Of a DNA stretch of 64,000 bases, positions 55,794 to 64,000 are shown in pieces; position 1 is the stretch's first letter; every line of letters starts with the position of its first letter. The notes under the pieces are model-generated. The model was not told where the DNA came from. It ran no database searches and saw nothing but the letters and a program-made list of their open reading frames with translations. The position numbers were made by a program, and so were the translations under genes. Source of the stretch: JBJXGV01 sp046160485 (GTDB lineage Bacteria > Orphanbacterota > Orphanbacteria > JBJXGV01); contig JBJXGV010000075.1 in NCBI GenBank assembly GCA_046160485.1, positions 8,217 through 72,216 on the forward strand, written 5' to 3'.

Positions 55794-55828
55794 AAAAGAG
55801 AGAGCCGCGCGACGATTTCGCGCGGCTC
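55794..55828 (-). terminator. Terminator after the cupredoxin gene
   Basis: Perfect ten-pair stem (CGCGCGGCTC at 55819-55828 with GAGCCGCGCG at 55802-55811), seven-base loop. Minus-strand transcript continues as TCTCTTTT (55794 on). Confidence 0.7.
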
Positions 55829-55855
55829 GCATGCAATGCGGAGTCTAGGCGCCGG

Positions 55856-56287
55856 CTACCGGTAGAGTCCCTTGATCGCGCCCCACGTCGTTGCTTCGGC
55901 GGATGACGGCGCAACCACGGTCACGGTGCCCGTCATCCCGAGATCGAGATGTAGCAAGCAGAAGTACGGGTAGATACCCGCGCTGTCGAATGTGTACGAA
56001 AACACTTCCTCCGGCCCGTTCAGGAAGAAAACATTCCAGAGCGTTCCCCAGTTCGGATCTTCGAATCCGGTACCGTTCGTCGATGTGTGGGGTTTTCCCT
56101 CGGGATTCGTCCACGTCACGGTTTCGCCAACTTCGATCGTGACGTCGGCAGGCACGAACGAGAACTTGACGATCTGAACGGTGGCATTCGCCGCGTGAAG
56201 CGTCGAGTTGCTCGCTAAGAGTCCTGCGATCGCGACGAGGAATGATGCGAGGACGAGAGCGAATCTGCACTGAGCGAAACGAATCAT
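55856..56287 (-). CDS. Exported plastocyanin-like cupredoxin
   Basis: About 143 residues. Signal peptide to about residue 32 (LLASNSTLHAA). Copper ligands: His in GKPHTST, then Cys, His and Met in YFCLLHLDLGMTG. Beta-strands VQIVKFSFVPADVTI and GETVTWTNPEGKPH are typical of plastocyanin/amicyanin-like domains. A periplasmic electron carrier is likely. ATG at 56287 with GGGGG upstream. It is a single-gene unit and may pair with the cytochrome-like lipoproteins just upstream. Confidence 0.85.
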   Translation of the reverse strand: MIRFAQCRFALVLASFLVAIAGLLASNSTLHAANATVQIVKFSFVPADVTIEVGETVTWTNPEGKPHTSTNGTGFEDPNWGTLWNVFFLNGPEEVFSYTFDSAGIYPYFCLLHLDLGMTGTVTVVAPSSAEATTWGAIKGLYR

Positions 56288-56448
56288 ACGCAGGACCCCC
56301 CACGCTGGATGTCGAGCAAGATGGAAAGGTGGTCCGAGGCCAAGAAGCACCGCCGACCGCGAATTCTTAAACGCGCGAGCAGTGTAGCATGTCGCGGATC
56401 CCGTTGGCAAGACTATTCTTACAGATCTTTATAAGGTCGGAAATCCGC

Positions 56449-57345
56449 CTACGGCTTCGCTTTGAGCGCGTATCCCATCAGGAGATAGGTGAGCTTGGCC
56501 GCGAGAAAGTCAGGGGCGTGAAGGCCGGGGATCGGGGCGAGTTCGACGACGTCGAACGCGACGATTTGCCGCTCGCGGGCGAGCGCTTTCAGCAGATGAA
56601 CCGCGGTGTACCAGCCGAGCCCCCCAGGTTCTGGCGTTCCGGTCGCGGGAAGAATGGACGGATCGAGCGCGTCGAGATCGAAGGTGATGAAGATCTTTTC
56701 GGTCTTGATGGCGTCGAGCACGCGGCGCGCGATCGCGTCGAGATCGACACGCGGGTCGGCAAAGTCGGTCGCGGGAATCGACGTGAGCCTGTGTTTCTTC
56801 GCGAACTCGACCTCTTCCATCGAGACGGCGCGGATTCCGATGGAGACGACCGGATGGGTTTCGACGACGCGGCGCATCGCGCACGCGTGGCTCATCCGCG
56901 TCCCTTCGAACTCGTCGCGCAAGTCGGCGTGAGCGTCGAACTGAACGACCGTGAAGTCGCGTACCGTGCGTGCGAGGCCATCGACGATACCCGGCGTGAT
57001 CGAGTGCTCGCCGCCGAGACAGGCGAGGAGCTTCCCCTCGTGCGCGACTTCGCCGACGACCGACGCGATGCGCGCCCTCATTGCGTCGGGACCGGCGTAG
57101 TGCGGCTCGATCGCCGGAAGCGTGTGAACGCCGCGCGTGAATGCTTCGCCGCCGAAGTCGGGGTCGTAGTACTCGACGAAGCGCGACGCGTGAAGAATCG
57201 CGCGCGGCCCGTTGCGCGTACCGCCGCCGTACGACGTCGACTGCTCGTACGGAATCGGCAGGACGAGAACCTCGCTCTCGTCGCGGCGCGTTAGCTCTTC
57301 GGGCAGGCCGCCGAAGTTTTCGAGTGGCGAGAAATGGGACGACAC
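56449..57345 (-). CDS. speB: Agmatinase (ureohydrolase family)
   Basis: About 298 residues. Manganese ligands in GGEHSITPG, DAHADLRDEFEG and FDLDALDPSILPATGTPEPGG in parts, all intact. It cleaves agmatine to putrescine and urea in the cytoplasm. GTG start at 57345, weak ribosome-binding site. It lies 44 bases downstream of the arginine decarboxylase gene, so both steps of arginine-to-putrescine conversion are in one unit. Arginase is a less likely alternative because of that context. Confidence 0.9.
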   Translation of the reverse strand: MSSHFSPLENFGGLPEELTRRDESEVLVLPIPYEQSTSYGGGTRNGPRAILHASRFVEYYDPDFGGEAFTRGVHTLPAIEPHYAGPDAMRARIASVVGEVAHEGKLLACLGGEHSITPGIVDGLARTVRDFTVVQFDAHADLRDEFEGTRMSHACAMRRVVETHPVVSIGIRAVSMEEVEFAKKHRLTSIPATDFADPRVDLDAIARRVLDAIKTEKIFITFDLDALDPSILPATGTPEPGGLGWYTAVHLLKALARERQIVAFDVVELAPIPGLHAPDFLAAKLTYLLMGYALKAKP

Positions 57346-57389
57346 GGAGATCTCTGTGCGCTCGGTCTAGGAACGGCTACGGCGCGTGG

Positions 57390-57956
57390 CTACAGCAGGA
57401 CGGCGGCGGAGACGGTCGTCGTCCACATGCCACTCTTGTCGCCCAGCGCTGACTGAGTCGTCGACGTCGTTCGAATGACGCTGCCCTTCACGCGGAACTG
57501 GCGCTTCTTTTGGTCCCAGTTTTTCTCCGCGTCGAACGGAATCCCCATGATCGTGCAGAGCATCCCCGCCGCGAGATCCTCGGCGTAGTCGCCGGCGACG
57601 CGATCCGTCTGCCCGAACGAGTGGTGCTCGGAGAGGTAGCCGTAGTGGTTCTTCTCGCGCGGTATCGCGATGCCGATCGACGATGCGAGCAAGCGATGCG
57701 GTTCGTTCGTCGCGCTCTCGGCGATCACGCAGAAGAGGATCTGTCCGTCGTGCAGTTCCTTCAGGCCCTGCTTGCGCGTGATCACGCGGCAGTTCGGCGG
57801 AAAGATGCTCGACACGCGCACGAGGTTGAAGCGCGCGATGCCGGCGTTGCGAAGCGCCGACTCAAAACTCGAGAGCTTTTCTTTGTGGCGTCCAACGCCC
57901 TTGGTGAGAAAAATCTTCTGCGGAACGAAGTGGATCAACTTGCCAGGCTGCTGCAT
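57390..57956 (-). CDS. pdaD: Pyruvoyl-dependent arginine decarboxylase
   Basis: About 188 residues, the usual length. The self-cleavage site is in RVSSIFPPNC at about residues 47-56; by family knowledge cleavage between Ser49 and Ser50 makes the pyruvoyl group. Segments SSIGIAIPRE and GYLSEHHSFGQT complete the family pattern. It makes agmatine for the agmatinase next to it. ATG with GAGGAGG upstream. This enzyme type is common in archaea and a minority of bacteria. Confidence 0.9.
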   Translation of the reverse strand: MQQPGKLIHFVPQKIFLTKGVGRHKEKLSSFESALRNAGIARFNLVRVSSIFPPNCRVITRKQGLKELHDGQILFCVIAESATNEPHRLLASSIGIAIPREKNHYGYLSEHHSFGQTDRVAGDYAEDLAAGMLCTIMGIPFDAEKNWDQKKRQFRVKGSVIRTTSTTQSALGDKSGMWTTTVSAAVLL

Positions 57957-58067
57957 CCAGCACCCTCCTCAGCACGGCATGCTCGCCGGTGGATGGTGAG
58001 AAGTCAATTTATCCGCGCGGCGGAGGTGAAAAAGAGAGGCTCATTAAATGCGGGAAGGATTGCGGAA

Positions 58068-59210
58068 TCAAGCGGTATTTGCAGGCGGCGGTGCGGCGCT
58101 CGGCGAGACGACGCGAAACAGGCCGAGCGACTGCCCGATCCGGTCCGCCTGAATCTCGATCATCATCAGCTCTGCGAGTGTACGCAGGTCGTTCTCCGCG
58201 ATCGCGGCGGTTTCGTTCGGGTCTCGGAGCGTTGCGCGGAGCGCGCGCGCGGTCGTCGCGATGAGGCGCAAACGCACGCCGATCTCGTGCAGCTTCGCCG
58301 CGGGATCGACGTCGCCGGTGTCGTCGAGCGACGCGATTGTCGCGGCATCGTTGGCCGCGGGGTGTGTCTCGTGCGCGTCGTGCGCCATCGCGTCCGTCGC
58401 GGCGTCGCGCGCGTCCACGTCCGGCCGGTCGTTGCGATCGCTGCGCGTCTCGCGAATCACGCGGAAGGTCGCCTCCGGCTGCACCCAGAGGTAGAGGCAC
58501 TCCGGCTCGTCCTCCGCGGGCGGCCAGCTTTGCAGCCGCGCGGAAAGTTGCGCAACCCAGCCGTGCCCGTTGCCGGGGACGAGAAGCCGCGTCACCTCCA
58601 ACGGCTCCGTGCGACCGAGCGCCGTCGCGGCGAACTCGGCCAGAGGGAGTCCGACGAGCCGCGCACTTTCGCCGCTGTAGATCGCTGCGCCGAGTACGGT
58701 CTTGGCGAGTGCGACGCCGACGAGCGAGCCGCGCTCCGAGACGTGCAGCAGTTGTTCGAGCGCGGGATTCGCCGCACGGATGATCAGATCGCGATCGAGC
58801 GTCGCGAATCCGATCGGAATCGCGTCGATCTGCTCTCGCAGCAGGATCGCGGTCGCTGCGGCTTCGCGCGATCTCGGTCCCGGCGCGACGGCGAGCGGTG
58901 GTGCGGCGGGCGCCGGCGTAACGACGGGCGCCGGTGGCTCGAGCGTGCGCGGAGGCGTTGTGTCGAACGCGCCGCTTCGCGCCGCCTCTGCCGCGGCCCG
59001 CTCTTCAACGCGTGAGTGATCCGGCGGTCCCGCTGTCCGGTAACCAGCGAAGAGTCCGATCACCGCGGCGCCCGCGGCAAGGGCCGCACCGAGCGCTCCC
59101 ACCGCGTGCGGCGAGTTCATTCCGGATGAGATCGCGACGAGCAGCACGATCACCGCCGCGATGTAGAGCAGCGCCGTTACGAGCGCGAATGTAGAGAGCT
59201 TTGCACGCAT
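58068..59210 (-). CDS. Membrane protein with PAS-like domain
   Basis: About 380 residues. Two helices at residues 8-57 (STFALVTALLYIAAVIVLLVA, then AAGAAVIGLFAGY), an Ala/Pro-rich linker, then a PAS-like domain at about 125-255 (IGFATLDRDLIIRAANPALEQLLHVSE in parts). The C-terminal 100 residues are acidic and Ala-rich with a helical end. No kinase, cyclase or HTH output domain, so it is either a sensor lacking an output or a partner for one. ATG with GAGGAG upstream. It is not obviously linked to the putrescine genes. Confidence 0.65.
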   Translation of the reverse strand: MRAKLSTFALVTALLYIAAVIVLLVAISSGMNSPHAVGALGAALAAGAAVIGLFAGYRTAGPPDHSRVEERAAAEAARSGAFDTTPPRTLEPPAPVVTPAPAAPPLAVAPGPRSREAAATAILLREQIDAIPIGFATLDRDLIIRAANPALEQLLHVSERGSLVGVALAKTVLGAAIYSGESARLVGLPLAEFAATALGRTEPLEVTRLLVPGNGHGWVAQLSARLQSWPPAEDEPECLYLWVQPEATFRVIRETRSDRNDRPDVDARDAATDAMAHDAHETHPAANDAATIASLDDTGDVDPAAKLHEIGVRLRLIATTARALRATLRDPNETAAIAENDLRTLAELMMIEIQADRIGQSLGLFRVVSPSAAPPPANTA

Positions 59211-59248
59211 CCGAGAAACTCCTCGCGCGACGCGTGCTCAGCGTCACC

Positions 59249-59788
59249 TCAGCGAAGGAGGTTCAACCCTCCGATGAATTCGACCCACGTTCCGTCCATG
59301 AAACTGACGCGGAACTCGCCAAAATACCCGAAAGAATCCGAAGTCTGCGTTTCGACGCCGGCTGTGAGATTGATCTTCAGATCCGTCTCAGAATCATCGA
59401 CCTCTACGCCAAAACCATCGAGGGCATCTTCTACATCGTCATCGACGTCGAATTTGATGATGTGAATGCCGAGGCCGCCGCCCGCGTAGAAGAAGGTGTT
59501 CTCGCCGAGCGGGTTCTCGCGGAATACGTAGTGCAACTCCGGGTCGATACTGAAGATCGTCGTGTTGCTGCCGAGGCCGACCTCGAAGTTCGGCGCGAAG
59601 CGGATGTCCTCGACGACATCGCCCAAGTCGGCGTGGATGCCGAAAACGACCTGGTCGAAGCTGTTCTCGCCGATGCGGTAGCCGGCGCGCGGGCCCCAGC
59701 TTCGGAGTCCGAGGGTTTCGGCGTCGGCAAGGCTGGGGACGAGGAACGTGACGAGCATGAAGCACGCGAAGAGATGTCGTTTCCTCAT
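59249..59788 (-). CDS. Small outer-membrane beta-barrel protein
   Basis: About 179 residues. Signal peptide ends in ADA. Alternating strands with aromatic ends (GPRAGYRIGENSFDQVVFGIHADLG in parts, FEVGLGSN, FFYAGGGLGIHIIKF) suggest an eight-stranded OmpW/OprF-like barrel. It ends in GGLNLLR, not in an aromatic residue. ATG at 59788. No enzymatic motif. The frame upstream of that ATG is shadow sequence. Confidence 0.6.
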   Translation of the reverse strand: MRKRHLFACFMLVTFLVPSLADAETLGLRSWGPRAGYRIGENSFDQVVFGIHADLGDVVEDIRFAPNFEVGLGSNTTIFSIDPELHYVFRENPLGENTFFYAGGGLGIHIIKFDVDDDVEDALDGFGVEVDDSETDLKINLTAGVETQTSDSFGYFGEFRVSFMDGTWVEFIGGLNLLR

Positions 59789-59928
59789 GATTGGGATTGC
59801 CCTCTCGTGATGGGGGTCCGCTTGACGGGGTTGGTATCCGACTCGCTTGCCTGTGCGCCACGCCGGCAACTCGCCGAGCGCGGGCCGAAGAGACAGAGGC
59901 CTCACGGTAGCCGCGAGGCGTGCGGCGG

Positions 59929-60663
59929 TCAAGGGAAAAGCCCGGCGGAGTTCGCGTACGGGATCGGGTCGACGAGACCGGCGTCGCGGAACGCGCGGAG
60001 CCGGAGGCGGCACGAGTCGCAGACGCCGCAGGCGGCATCCTCGCGCTGATAGCACGACCACGACAACGCGAATGGCGCGCCCAGCGCGGCGCCGCGCTCC
60101 ACGATCTCCCGTTTCGACAGCGCGATGAGCGGCGTCACAACCTCGATCCGCGACTCGGGACGCGTGCCCGCCGCGATCAACCGGTTCATCGCTTCGAAGT
60201 ACTCGCCCCGGCAGTCGGGATAGCCCGAAGAATCCTCCTCGACCGCGCCGACGAAGATGCGCCGCGCGCTGATGACCTCGCCCCATGAGACCGCGATCGC
60301 GATGAGGTGCGTGTTGCGAAACGGAACGTACGAATCGGGAACCGGCTCGCCATCGACGATTCCGGAGGTGCGCACGGGCATCGCCGCTTCCGTCAGACTC
60401 GATCCGCCAATCTGTGCCAGATAGCGAACGCTCGTCTCGAGTCGGCGTTCGATACCGTAGTGGTCTGCGATCTGCCGGAACGCGAGGCGCTCTCGTGCCT
60501 CCGTGCGCTGTCCGTAGTCGACGTGGAGGAGCGCGATCTCGTGGGAGGCAGCCGCGATCGCGAGCGTGACCAGGCTGTCCATGCCGCCGCTGGCGAGGAC
60601 GATCGCCCGCGTTCGCGTGGTGCTTTGTTCCGCCGATCGAGCAGCTTGGTGATCGTCGCGCAT
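59929..60663 (-). CDS. queC: 7-cyano-7-deazaguanine synthase
   Basis: About 244 residues. PP-loop ATPase motif LASGGMDSLVTL at the start, then YGQRTEARERLAF and the C-terminal zinc site CYQREDAACGVCDSCRLR. It converts 7-carboxy-7-deazaguanine to preQ0, a step in queuosine biosynthesis. Other queuosine genes are not in the window. ATG at 60663, 85 bases from the divergent TPR gene. Confidence 0.95.
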   Translation of the reverse strand: MRDDHQAARSAEQSTTRTRAIVLASGGMDSLVTLAIAAASHEIALLHVDYGQRTEARERLAFRQIADHYGIERRLETSVRYLAQIGGSSLTEAAMPVRTSGIVDGEPVPDSYVPFRNTHLIAIAVSWGEVISARRIFVGAVEEDSSGYPDCRGEYFEAMNRLIAAGTRPESRIEVVTPLIALSKREIVERGAALGAPFALSWSCYQREDAACGVCDSCRLRLRAFRDAGLVDPIPYANSAGLFP

Positions 60664-60712
60664 GCGTGTGACGCTATCATCGCGAGTCCGGGGCGAGAAG
60701 CGGGTTTTGCCG

Positions 60713-60741
60713 TTGCCGCGTCCGCACGACGCGGTGATAAT
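60713..60741 (+). promoter_or_regulatory. Promoter positioned for a leaderless transcript
   Basis: TTGCCG (60713-60718), 17-base spacer, GATAAT (60736-60741). Start of transcription would fall at or next to the ATG at 60749. Confidence 0.55.
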
Positions 60742-60748
60742 CAGCCGC

Positions 60749-62002
60749 ATGAAATCCGACCGGAATTTCGTCGCCACGCGGCTGGCCGCCGCGGTCTTTT
60801 TTGCCGCGCTCTGCCTCGTGGGATGCGGCGGAGCCGATACGAAAGCGGCGAAGGCATACGAGCGCGGAGTCGCGGCCGAGTCGAAGGGGGACAGCGCCGC
60901 CGCGTCCGCGGACTACGCGCGGGCGATCGCCGCCGCCGAGCAGTCGGGCGCTCCGGAAATCGCGGCGCTCGCACACGCTCGGCTCGGCGGAATGGCGCTG
61001 CGCGCGCGCGACCTCGCGAGGGCGCTTTCGCACTTCGAGGCGGGCGTCGTCGCGGCGCGCCAAGCGCCGGATCGGAGCGAGCTCGGCAGCTTGCTCAACA
61101 ACGTCGGGCGCGTCCACAAGGCGCTCGGCGATGATTCCGCCGCCGAATCGAACTATCTCGAGGCGGTTGCGGAGGCGCACCGCGTCAACAACCTCACGGC
61201 CGAGGCGGCGGCACTCAACAACCTCGGCGCCATCCTGCGCGACCGTGGCGAAACCGCTCGCGCACGCGATCTCTATCTGCGAGCGCTCGGCGTGGCGCGT
61301 GTATCCGCCGATTCCCTCTCCATCGCGCGCGCCCTCATCTCGATCGGCGATTTGGAGGGAGCGCAGAATCTGACGGATGACGCGACGGAGGCGTACCAGC
61401 AGGCGATCGAAGCGATTCAGACGGTCGATCCGAACGCTCCGGAGATCGGGTACGCGTACCTCGCCAAGGGGCGAATCCTGGACTCGCTCGGCGATCGCCC
61501 GAGTGCGCAGCGCTGCTTCTTGCTCGCGCAAGCGCAATACCGGAGGGCCGGCGATCGCGCCGGCGAGGCGGCGACGGCGGCGGAACTCGGCGGAATTGCC
61601 ATCGAAGAAGGGCACATGGAGGAGGCGATCAACTACCTCTCCGAAGCCGCGCCGGCCATGCGCGAGGGCGGACACGTCGAGGAATTGTCCAACGTTCTCG
61701 TTAAGCTCGCGCTCGCGCGCGGCGCCGCGGGCGACACCGGCGGCGCGGTCGTCGCATACCGAGAAGCGCTCGAAGCGCGCGTGAGGCTTGGGGACGCGGG
61801 GGGGGCGGCGATGATCTACATGAATCTGGGCGCACTCTTCGAAAGCGTGGGGGACATGATGAACGCCGGTGTCGCTTTTCAGCAGGCGCTCGACGCGCTC
61901 GCCGCGGCGGGCGATACGACAGCCGCCCGCGAAGCAAACGCCGCGATCCGGAGAATCAAGGAACGCGGCGCTGCCCGTCTTTCGGGATCGCCGTCGCGTT
62001 GA
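60749..62002 (+). CDS. TPR-repeat lipoprotein
   Basis: About 417 residues. Signal peptide with lipobox LVGC, then ten or so TPR-like repeats (for example LNNVGRVHKALGDDSAAESNYLEAV and YMNLGALFESVGDMMNAGVAFQQAL in parts). Periplasmic protein-binding scaffold is the likely role. No Shine-Dalgarno at the ATG; the promoter sits right before it. Convergent with the PDZ gene. Partner unknown. Confidence 0.8.
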   Translation: MKSDRNFVATRLAAAVFFAALCLVGCGGADTKAAKAYERGVAAESKGDSAAASADYARAIAAAEQSGAPEIAALAHARLGGMALRARDLARALSHFEAGVVAARQAPDRSELGSLLNNVGRVHKALGDDSAAESNYLEAVAEAHRVNNLTAEAAALNNLGAILRDRGETARARDLYLRALGVARVSADSLSIARALISIGDLEGAQNLTDDATEAYQQAIEAIQTVDPNAPEIGYAYLAKGRILDSLGDRPSAQRCFLLAQAQYRRAGDRAGEAATAAELGGIAIEEGHMEEAINYLSEAAPAMREGGHVEELSNVLVKLALARGAAGDTGGAVVAYREALEARVRLGDAGGAAMIYMNLGALFESVGDMMNAGVAFQQALDALAAAGDTTAAREANAAIRRIKERGAARLSGSPSR

Positions 62003-62040
62003 TCGCGGCCCCCACGCCGTCCGCGCGCCGCGGCGAGATC

Positions 62041-63006
62041 CTAGCGAACCTTCTCTCGTAGCTCGCCCAGCTCGCGTTTGAGCTGATCCAATTCTTCGCG
62101 CAGCTTCTCCATCTCGCGTTTCATCTCGCGTCCCGTCTCGAGCTTCTGTTTGTCGACGCGCCCGCGAAAATCGTGCATCGAGCCGCGGAGAGAGTCGTAC
62201 CAGCGCGGGTGGCCGCCGCCGAACGGTGCGGCATCGTCGAGCGTCGCGACGACCTCGGTCTCCCGCCGTTGGCGAAGTATCTCGAGCCGGATCGTTTCGC
62301 CCGATTCCTTCTCGCGGACTGCGGCGAGCAATTCGGCCGGATTCGCAATCGCGTTTCCCTCGACCTTCACGATGACGTCACCCGCGCGGATTCCGGCCGC
62401 GCTTGCGGGGCTCTCGTCTTGCACGCCCGTCACGAGGACGCCGCGTCCGCCGCTCGTGCCGAAGTAAGCAGCGAGATCGTCGTCCATCGCTTGCGTCTCG
62501 ACGCCAAGGTGGCCGCCGCCGGGGCGCCCTTCGGAGCGGAGCTGCGGAATCGGCGGGAAGAGCCGGCGGCGCTCGCGCTGCGCGGGGCGCGCGTCGAGTT
62601 TCGCATCGCGCGTTTGTTCGCTGCCGTCGCGGATGATTGTCAAGCGCACCTCTTTGCCCGGGCTGAGCGCGTTGACGGCGTCGGTGAGTTCCGTCGCGGA
62701 GTCGATCGCACGCCCGTCGAGGCCAACGATCACGTCGCTCTTCTTCAGACCTGCGCGCGCCGCGGGGCTTCCCTTCATGACGTCGCTCACGAGCGCGCCG
62801 CGTTCGTCGCGCAGATTGAGCGCCTCGCGAAGCTCCGGCGTGATTCCCTGCACGCGCACGCCAAGCCACGCGGAGTCATCGCGCCCAGGCGGCGAGTCGT
62901 CGTCGTACCGGATCGCGGACGAGGCGAGCACGTTCGTCGGGCCAGTCGCCGCGAGCGCGAGCGTCGCGAGAAGCATCGATACGGTGAGGAGCCTTTGCAT
63001 TTTCAT
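62041..63006 (-). CDS. Exported protein with two PDZ domains
   Basis: About 321 residues. Signal peptide ends near VLASS. PDZ 1 (residues 48-130) has GSPAARAGLKKSDVIVGLDG and PDZ 2 (about 165-240) has SPASAAGIRAGDVIVKVEG. The C-terminal 45 residues are a highly charged coiled coil (EKLREELDQLKRELGELREKV). The layout recalls HtrA without the protease domain, so it may be an adaptor or protease regulator in the envelope. ATG at 63006 with AAAGGA upstream. Confidence 0.75.
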   Translation of the reverse strand: MKMQRLLTVSMLLATLALAATGPTNVLASSAIRYDDDSPPGRDDSAWLGVRVQGITPELREALNLRDERGALVSDVMKGSPAARAGLKKSDVIVGLDGRAIDSATELTDAVNALSPGKEVRLTIIRDGSEQTRDAKLDARPAQRERRRLFPPIPQLRSEGRPGGGHLGVETQAMDDDLAAYFGTSGGRGVLVTGVQDESPASAAGIRAGDVIVKVEGNAIANPAELLAAVREKESGETIRLEILRQRRETEVVATLDDAAPFGGGHPRWYDSLRGSMHDFRGRVDKQKLETGREMKREMEKLREELDQLKRELGELREKVR

Positions 63007-63051
63007 CGGAGATTCCTTTCTAGGGGGGGTCAGCCCGGCTGGCACCCCGCG

Positions 63052-63783
63052 TCAGAAAATCCGTTCCTCGGTTTGGCGTCTTCGCGCCGCGGTGGTCCAA
63101 CCGATTTCGGAGAGGATGGCCGCGGTGTGACGCGGAAACTCGGTAGACGCACGCGCGGCGCTCTCGATGTCTTCGGCAAGACGATCCAGGTCGCGGGGGC
63201 GATCGACGTCGTACCATGCTCCGAGGAGGCGGGCGTCGATGCCCGAGTCGCGTAGCGCGGCGACGGTCGAGGCGAGGACATCGGGCGTGCTCCATGGAAT
63301 GTTCGCGAACCACTCGGCCCGTGCGGCCCGCAGGCCTAGCGCGCAATAACCTCCATCGCCAGACGGAATGATCGCCGCGCTGGCGCCGGCGTCCATGCTG
63401 CCTAGGAGTTCGCGCAGCAACGCGACGGGGATCGACGGATGGTCCGCGCCGACGGCAATGGTGTACGCGCGCCCCTCCGCGCGGCCCTCCTCGAACATGT
63501 TGAAAAGCCGCTGGCCGAGGTCGCCCTCCGATTGGGCGCGGATTCCCACGTTTCTCGCGTGCGCGAGCGCGGCGAGTTGCGGCGCACTCCTGGGAGCGGG
63601 GTCGCTCACGAGAATCACGTCGGTTCGACCGTCGCTGGCTTCGCCAATCCGCGCGAGCGTGTCTTGCACGAATGCGGTGTAGAGGGCCGCGGCCTGTTCA
63701 TGCGACAGCGGCGGCACGAGGCGCGTCTTCACGCACCCGATGACCGGTTCCTTTGCGATGAGGCAGAAGGCGCCGCGAATCAT
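63052..63783 (-). CDS. TIGR04282-type glycosyltransferase-like protein (DUF2064)
   Basis: About 243 residues, cytoplasmic. KEPVIGCVKTRLVPPLS is the typical start of this GT-A-like family, then VGADHPSIPVALLRE (near the DxD-type metal position) and PSGDGGYCALGLRA. The family was named from arsenosugar biosynthesis but many members are unrelated. Sugar nucleotide and acceptor unknown. ATG at 63783 has no ribosome-binding site and a TACTAT box six bases upstream. Confidence 0.8.
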   Translation of the reverse strand: MIRGAFCLIAKEPVIGCVKTRLVPPLSHEQAAALYTAFVQDTLARIGEASDGRTDVILVSDPAPRSAPQLAALAHARNVGIRAQSEGDLGQRLFNMFEEGRAEGRAYTIAVGADHPSIPVALLRELLGSMDAGASAAIIPSGDGGYCALGLRAARAEWFANIPWSTPDVLASTVAALRDSGIDARLLGAWYDVDRPRDLDRLAEDIESAARASTEFPRHTAAILSEIGWTTAARRRQTEERIF

Positions 63784-63789
63784 GGCGCG

Positions 63790-63795
63790 ATAGTA
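63790..63795 (-). promoter_or_regulatory. -10 hexamer TACTAT directly before the start codon
   Basis: On the minus strand TACTAT ends six bases before the ATG at 63783. Same leaderless layout as at 24343 and 60749. Confidence 0.45.
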
Positions 63796-63872
63796 GCACG
63801 CGGCCGCGAAGTGGAATCTCCCCGCGCGACCGCACACGCCCGCACGCATCACGCGCGCGCCGGCGCCGCGCG

Positions 63873-63910
63873 AAAAACGAAACCGCCGGGAGCGCGAGCC
63901 CCCGGCGGTT
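63873..63910 (-). terminator. Terminator of the gene at the right edge
   Basis: AACCGCCGGG (63901-63910 on the minus strand) pairs with CCCGGCGGTT (63881-63890), ten-base loop, then a T-rich tail with TTTTT at 63873-63877. Confidence 0.8.
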
Positions 63911-63941
63911 CGAATTTCCTTCTCAGTTCGGCCGAAAGACC

Positions 63942-64000
63942 TTACTTGAGAAGCACCATCTTCTTCGTCGCGCTCTGGGCGTCGGCCTTCAGGCTGTAGA
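63942..64000 (-). CDS. C-terminal end of a FlgD/T9SS-tailed secreted protein (partial)
   Basis: Only the last 18 codons and a TAA stop are in the window. They read YSLKADAQSATKKMVLLK, the classic end of FlgD-Ig/type IX-sorting-like domains (a strand, then KMVLLK). The gene continues beyond the window, and its terminator lies just downstream. Confidence 0.6.
   Translation of the reverse strand, partial: YSLKADAQSATKKMVLLK

Noticed and set aside
63904..63915. GGTTCGAAT resembling a tRNA T-loop
   Set aside because: It is part of a terminator hairpin and no acceptor or anticodon stems can be built around it.

Overview
The window is 64 kb of a high-GC, Gram-negative-type bacterial chromosome. 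The envelope is diderm: OmpA/Pal-type lipoprotein, beta-barrel porins, ExbB/ExbD/TonB, and many lipoproteins with a lipobox. Secreted proteins ending in a FlgD-like/T9SS-type C-terminal domain, Ig-like lipoproteins with c-type cytochrome-like tails, NHL- and TPR-repeat lipoproteins and a sigma-54 regulator suggest an uncultured FCB-group or Eisenbacteria-like lineage. That placement is inference from gene content. I see no tRNA, rRNA, CRISPR array, insertion sequence or prophage.

Layout. 0-4 kb: end of an OPT transporter and three exported repeat or TIM-barrel proteins. 4-8.8 kb (minus): a coupled cluster of a YgfZ-like folate-binding protein, a barrel-sandwich protein, a MutL/GlmL-family ATPase, a small conserved protein and a membrane protein, with no mutase nearby. 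9-13 kb: OmpA lipoprotein, membrane-anchored Ser/Thr kinase and phosphoglucose/phosphomannose isomerase. 13-18.2 kb: a coupled operon of outer-membrane protein, cupredoxin, NtrB-type histidine kinase and NtrC-type regulator. 18.3-19.1 kb (minus): a YHS-domain lipoprotein with one in-frame TGA exactly at a YHS metal-ligand cysteine and a SECIS-like hairpin just downstream. This is a strong selenoprotein candidate and the main find. 19.5-28 kb: alginate-export-type porin, Crp-family regulator, nucleoside phosphorylase, two polytopic membrane proteins, a lipoprotein and a GYF-AIM24 protein. 28-35 kb: HTH protein, MetE, seven-iron-type ferredoxin, YgeY-type hydrolase (a family linked to selenium metabolism), XRE regulator, methyltransferase and cyclophilin.

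35-39 kb: MotA/ExbB-like channel, GT39-like membrane protein, universal stress protein and a TIGR02757 protein. 39.7-47.2 kb: a nine-gene operon of two coiled-coil membrane proteins, a membrane-anchored PstS-like protein, TPR protein, STAS protein and ExbB-ExbD-ExbD-TonB. 47.2-52.3 kb: beta-CASP nuclease coupled to a Fur-family regulator, then feoB, a Cys-rich mini-protein and a DtxR-FeoA fusion, behind a promoter carrying a 17-bp palindrome. 52.6-52.9 kb: a compact transcription unit with a consensus promoter, a perfect Shine-Dalgarno, a 20-residue lysine-rich peptide and a terminator. 52.9-56.3 kb: ZIP transporter, two Ig-like lipoproteins with CxxxxCH motifs, and a cupredoxin. 56.4-58 kb: agmatinase and pyruvoyl arginine decarboxylase, which together make putrescine. 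58-64 kb: PAS protein, beta-barrel, QueC, TPR lipoprotein, PDZ protein, a TIGR04282-type transferase and the end of another FlgD-tailed secreted protein.

Metals are a recurring theme: ferrous iron uptake and its regulators, ZIP, two cupredoxins, the YHS protein and cytochrome-like tails. Several genes without a Shine-Dalgarno have a -10 hexamer 6-8 bases before the start codon, which suggests leaderless transcripts.
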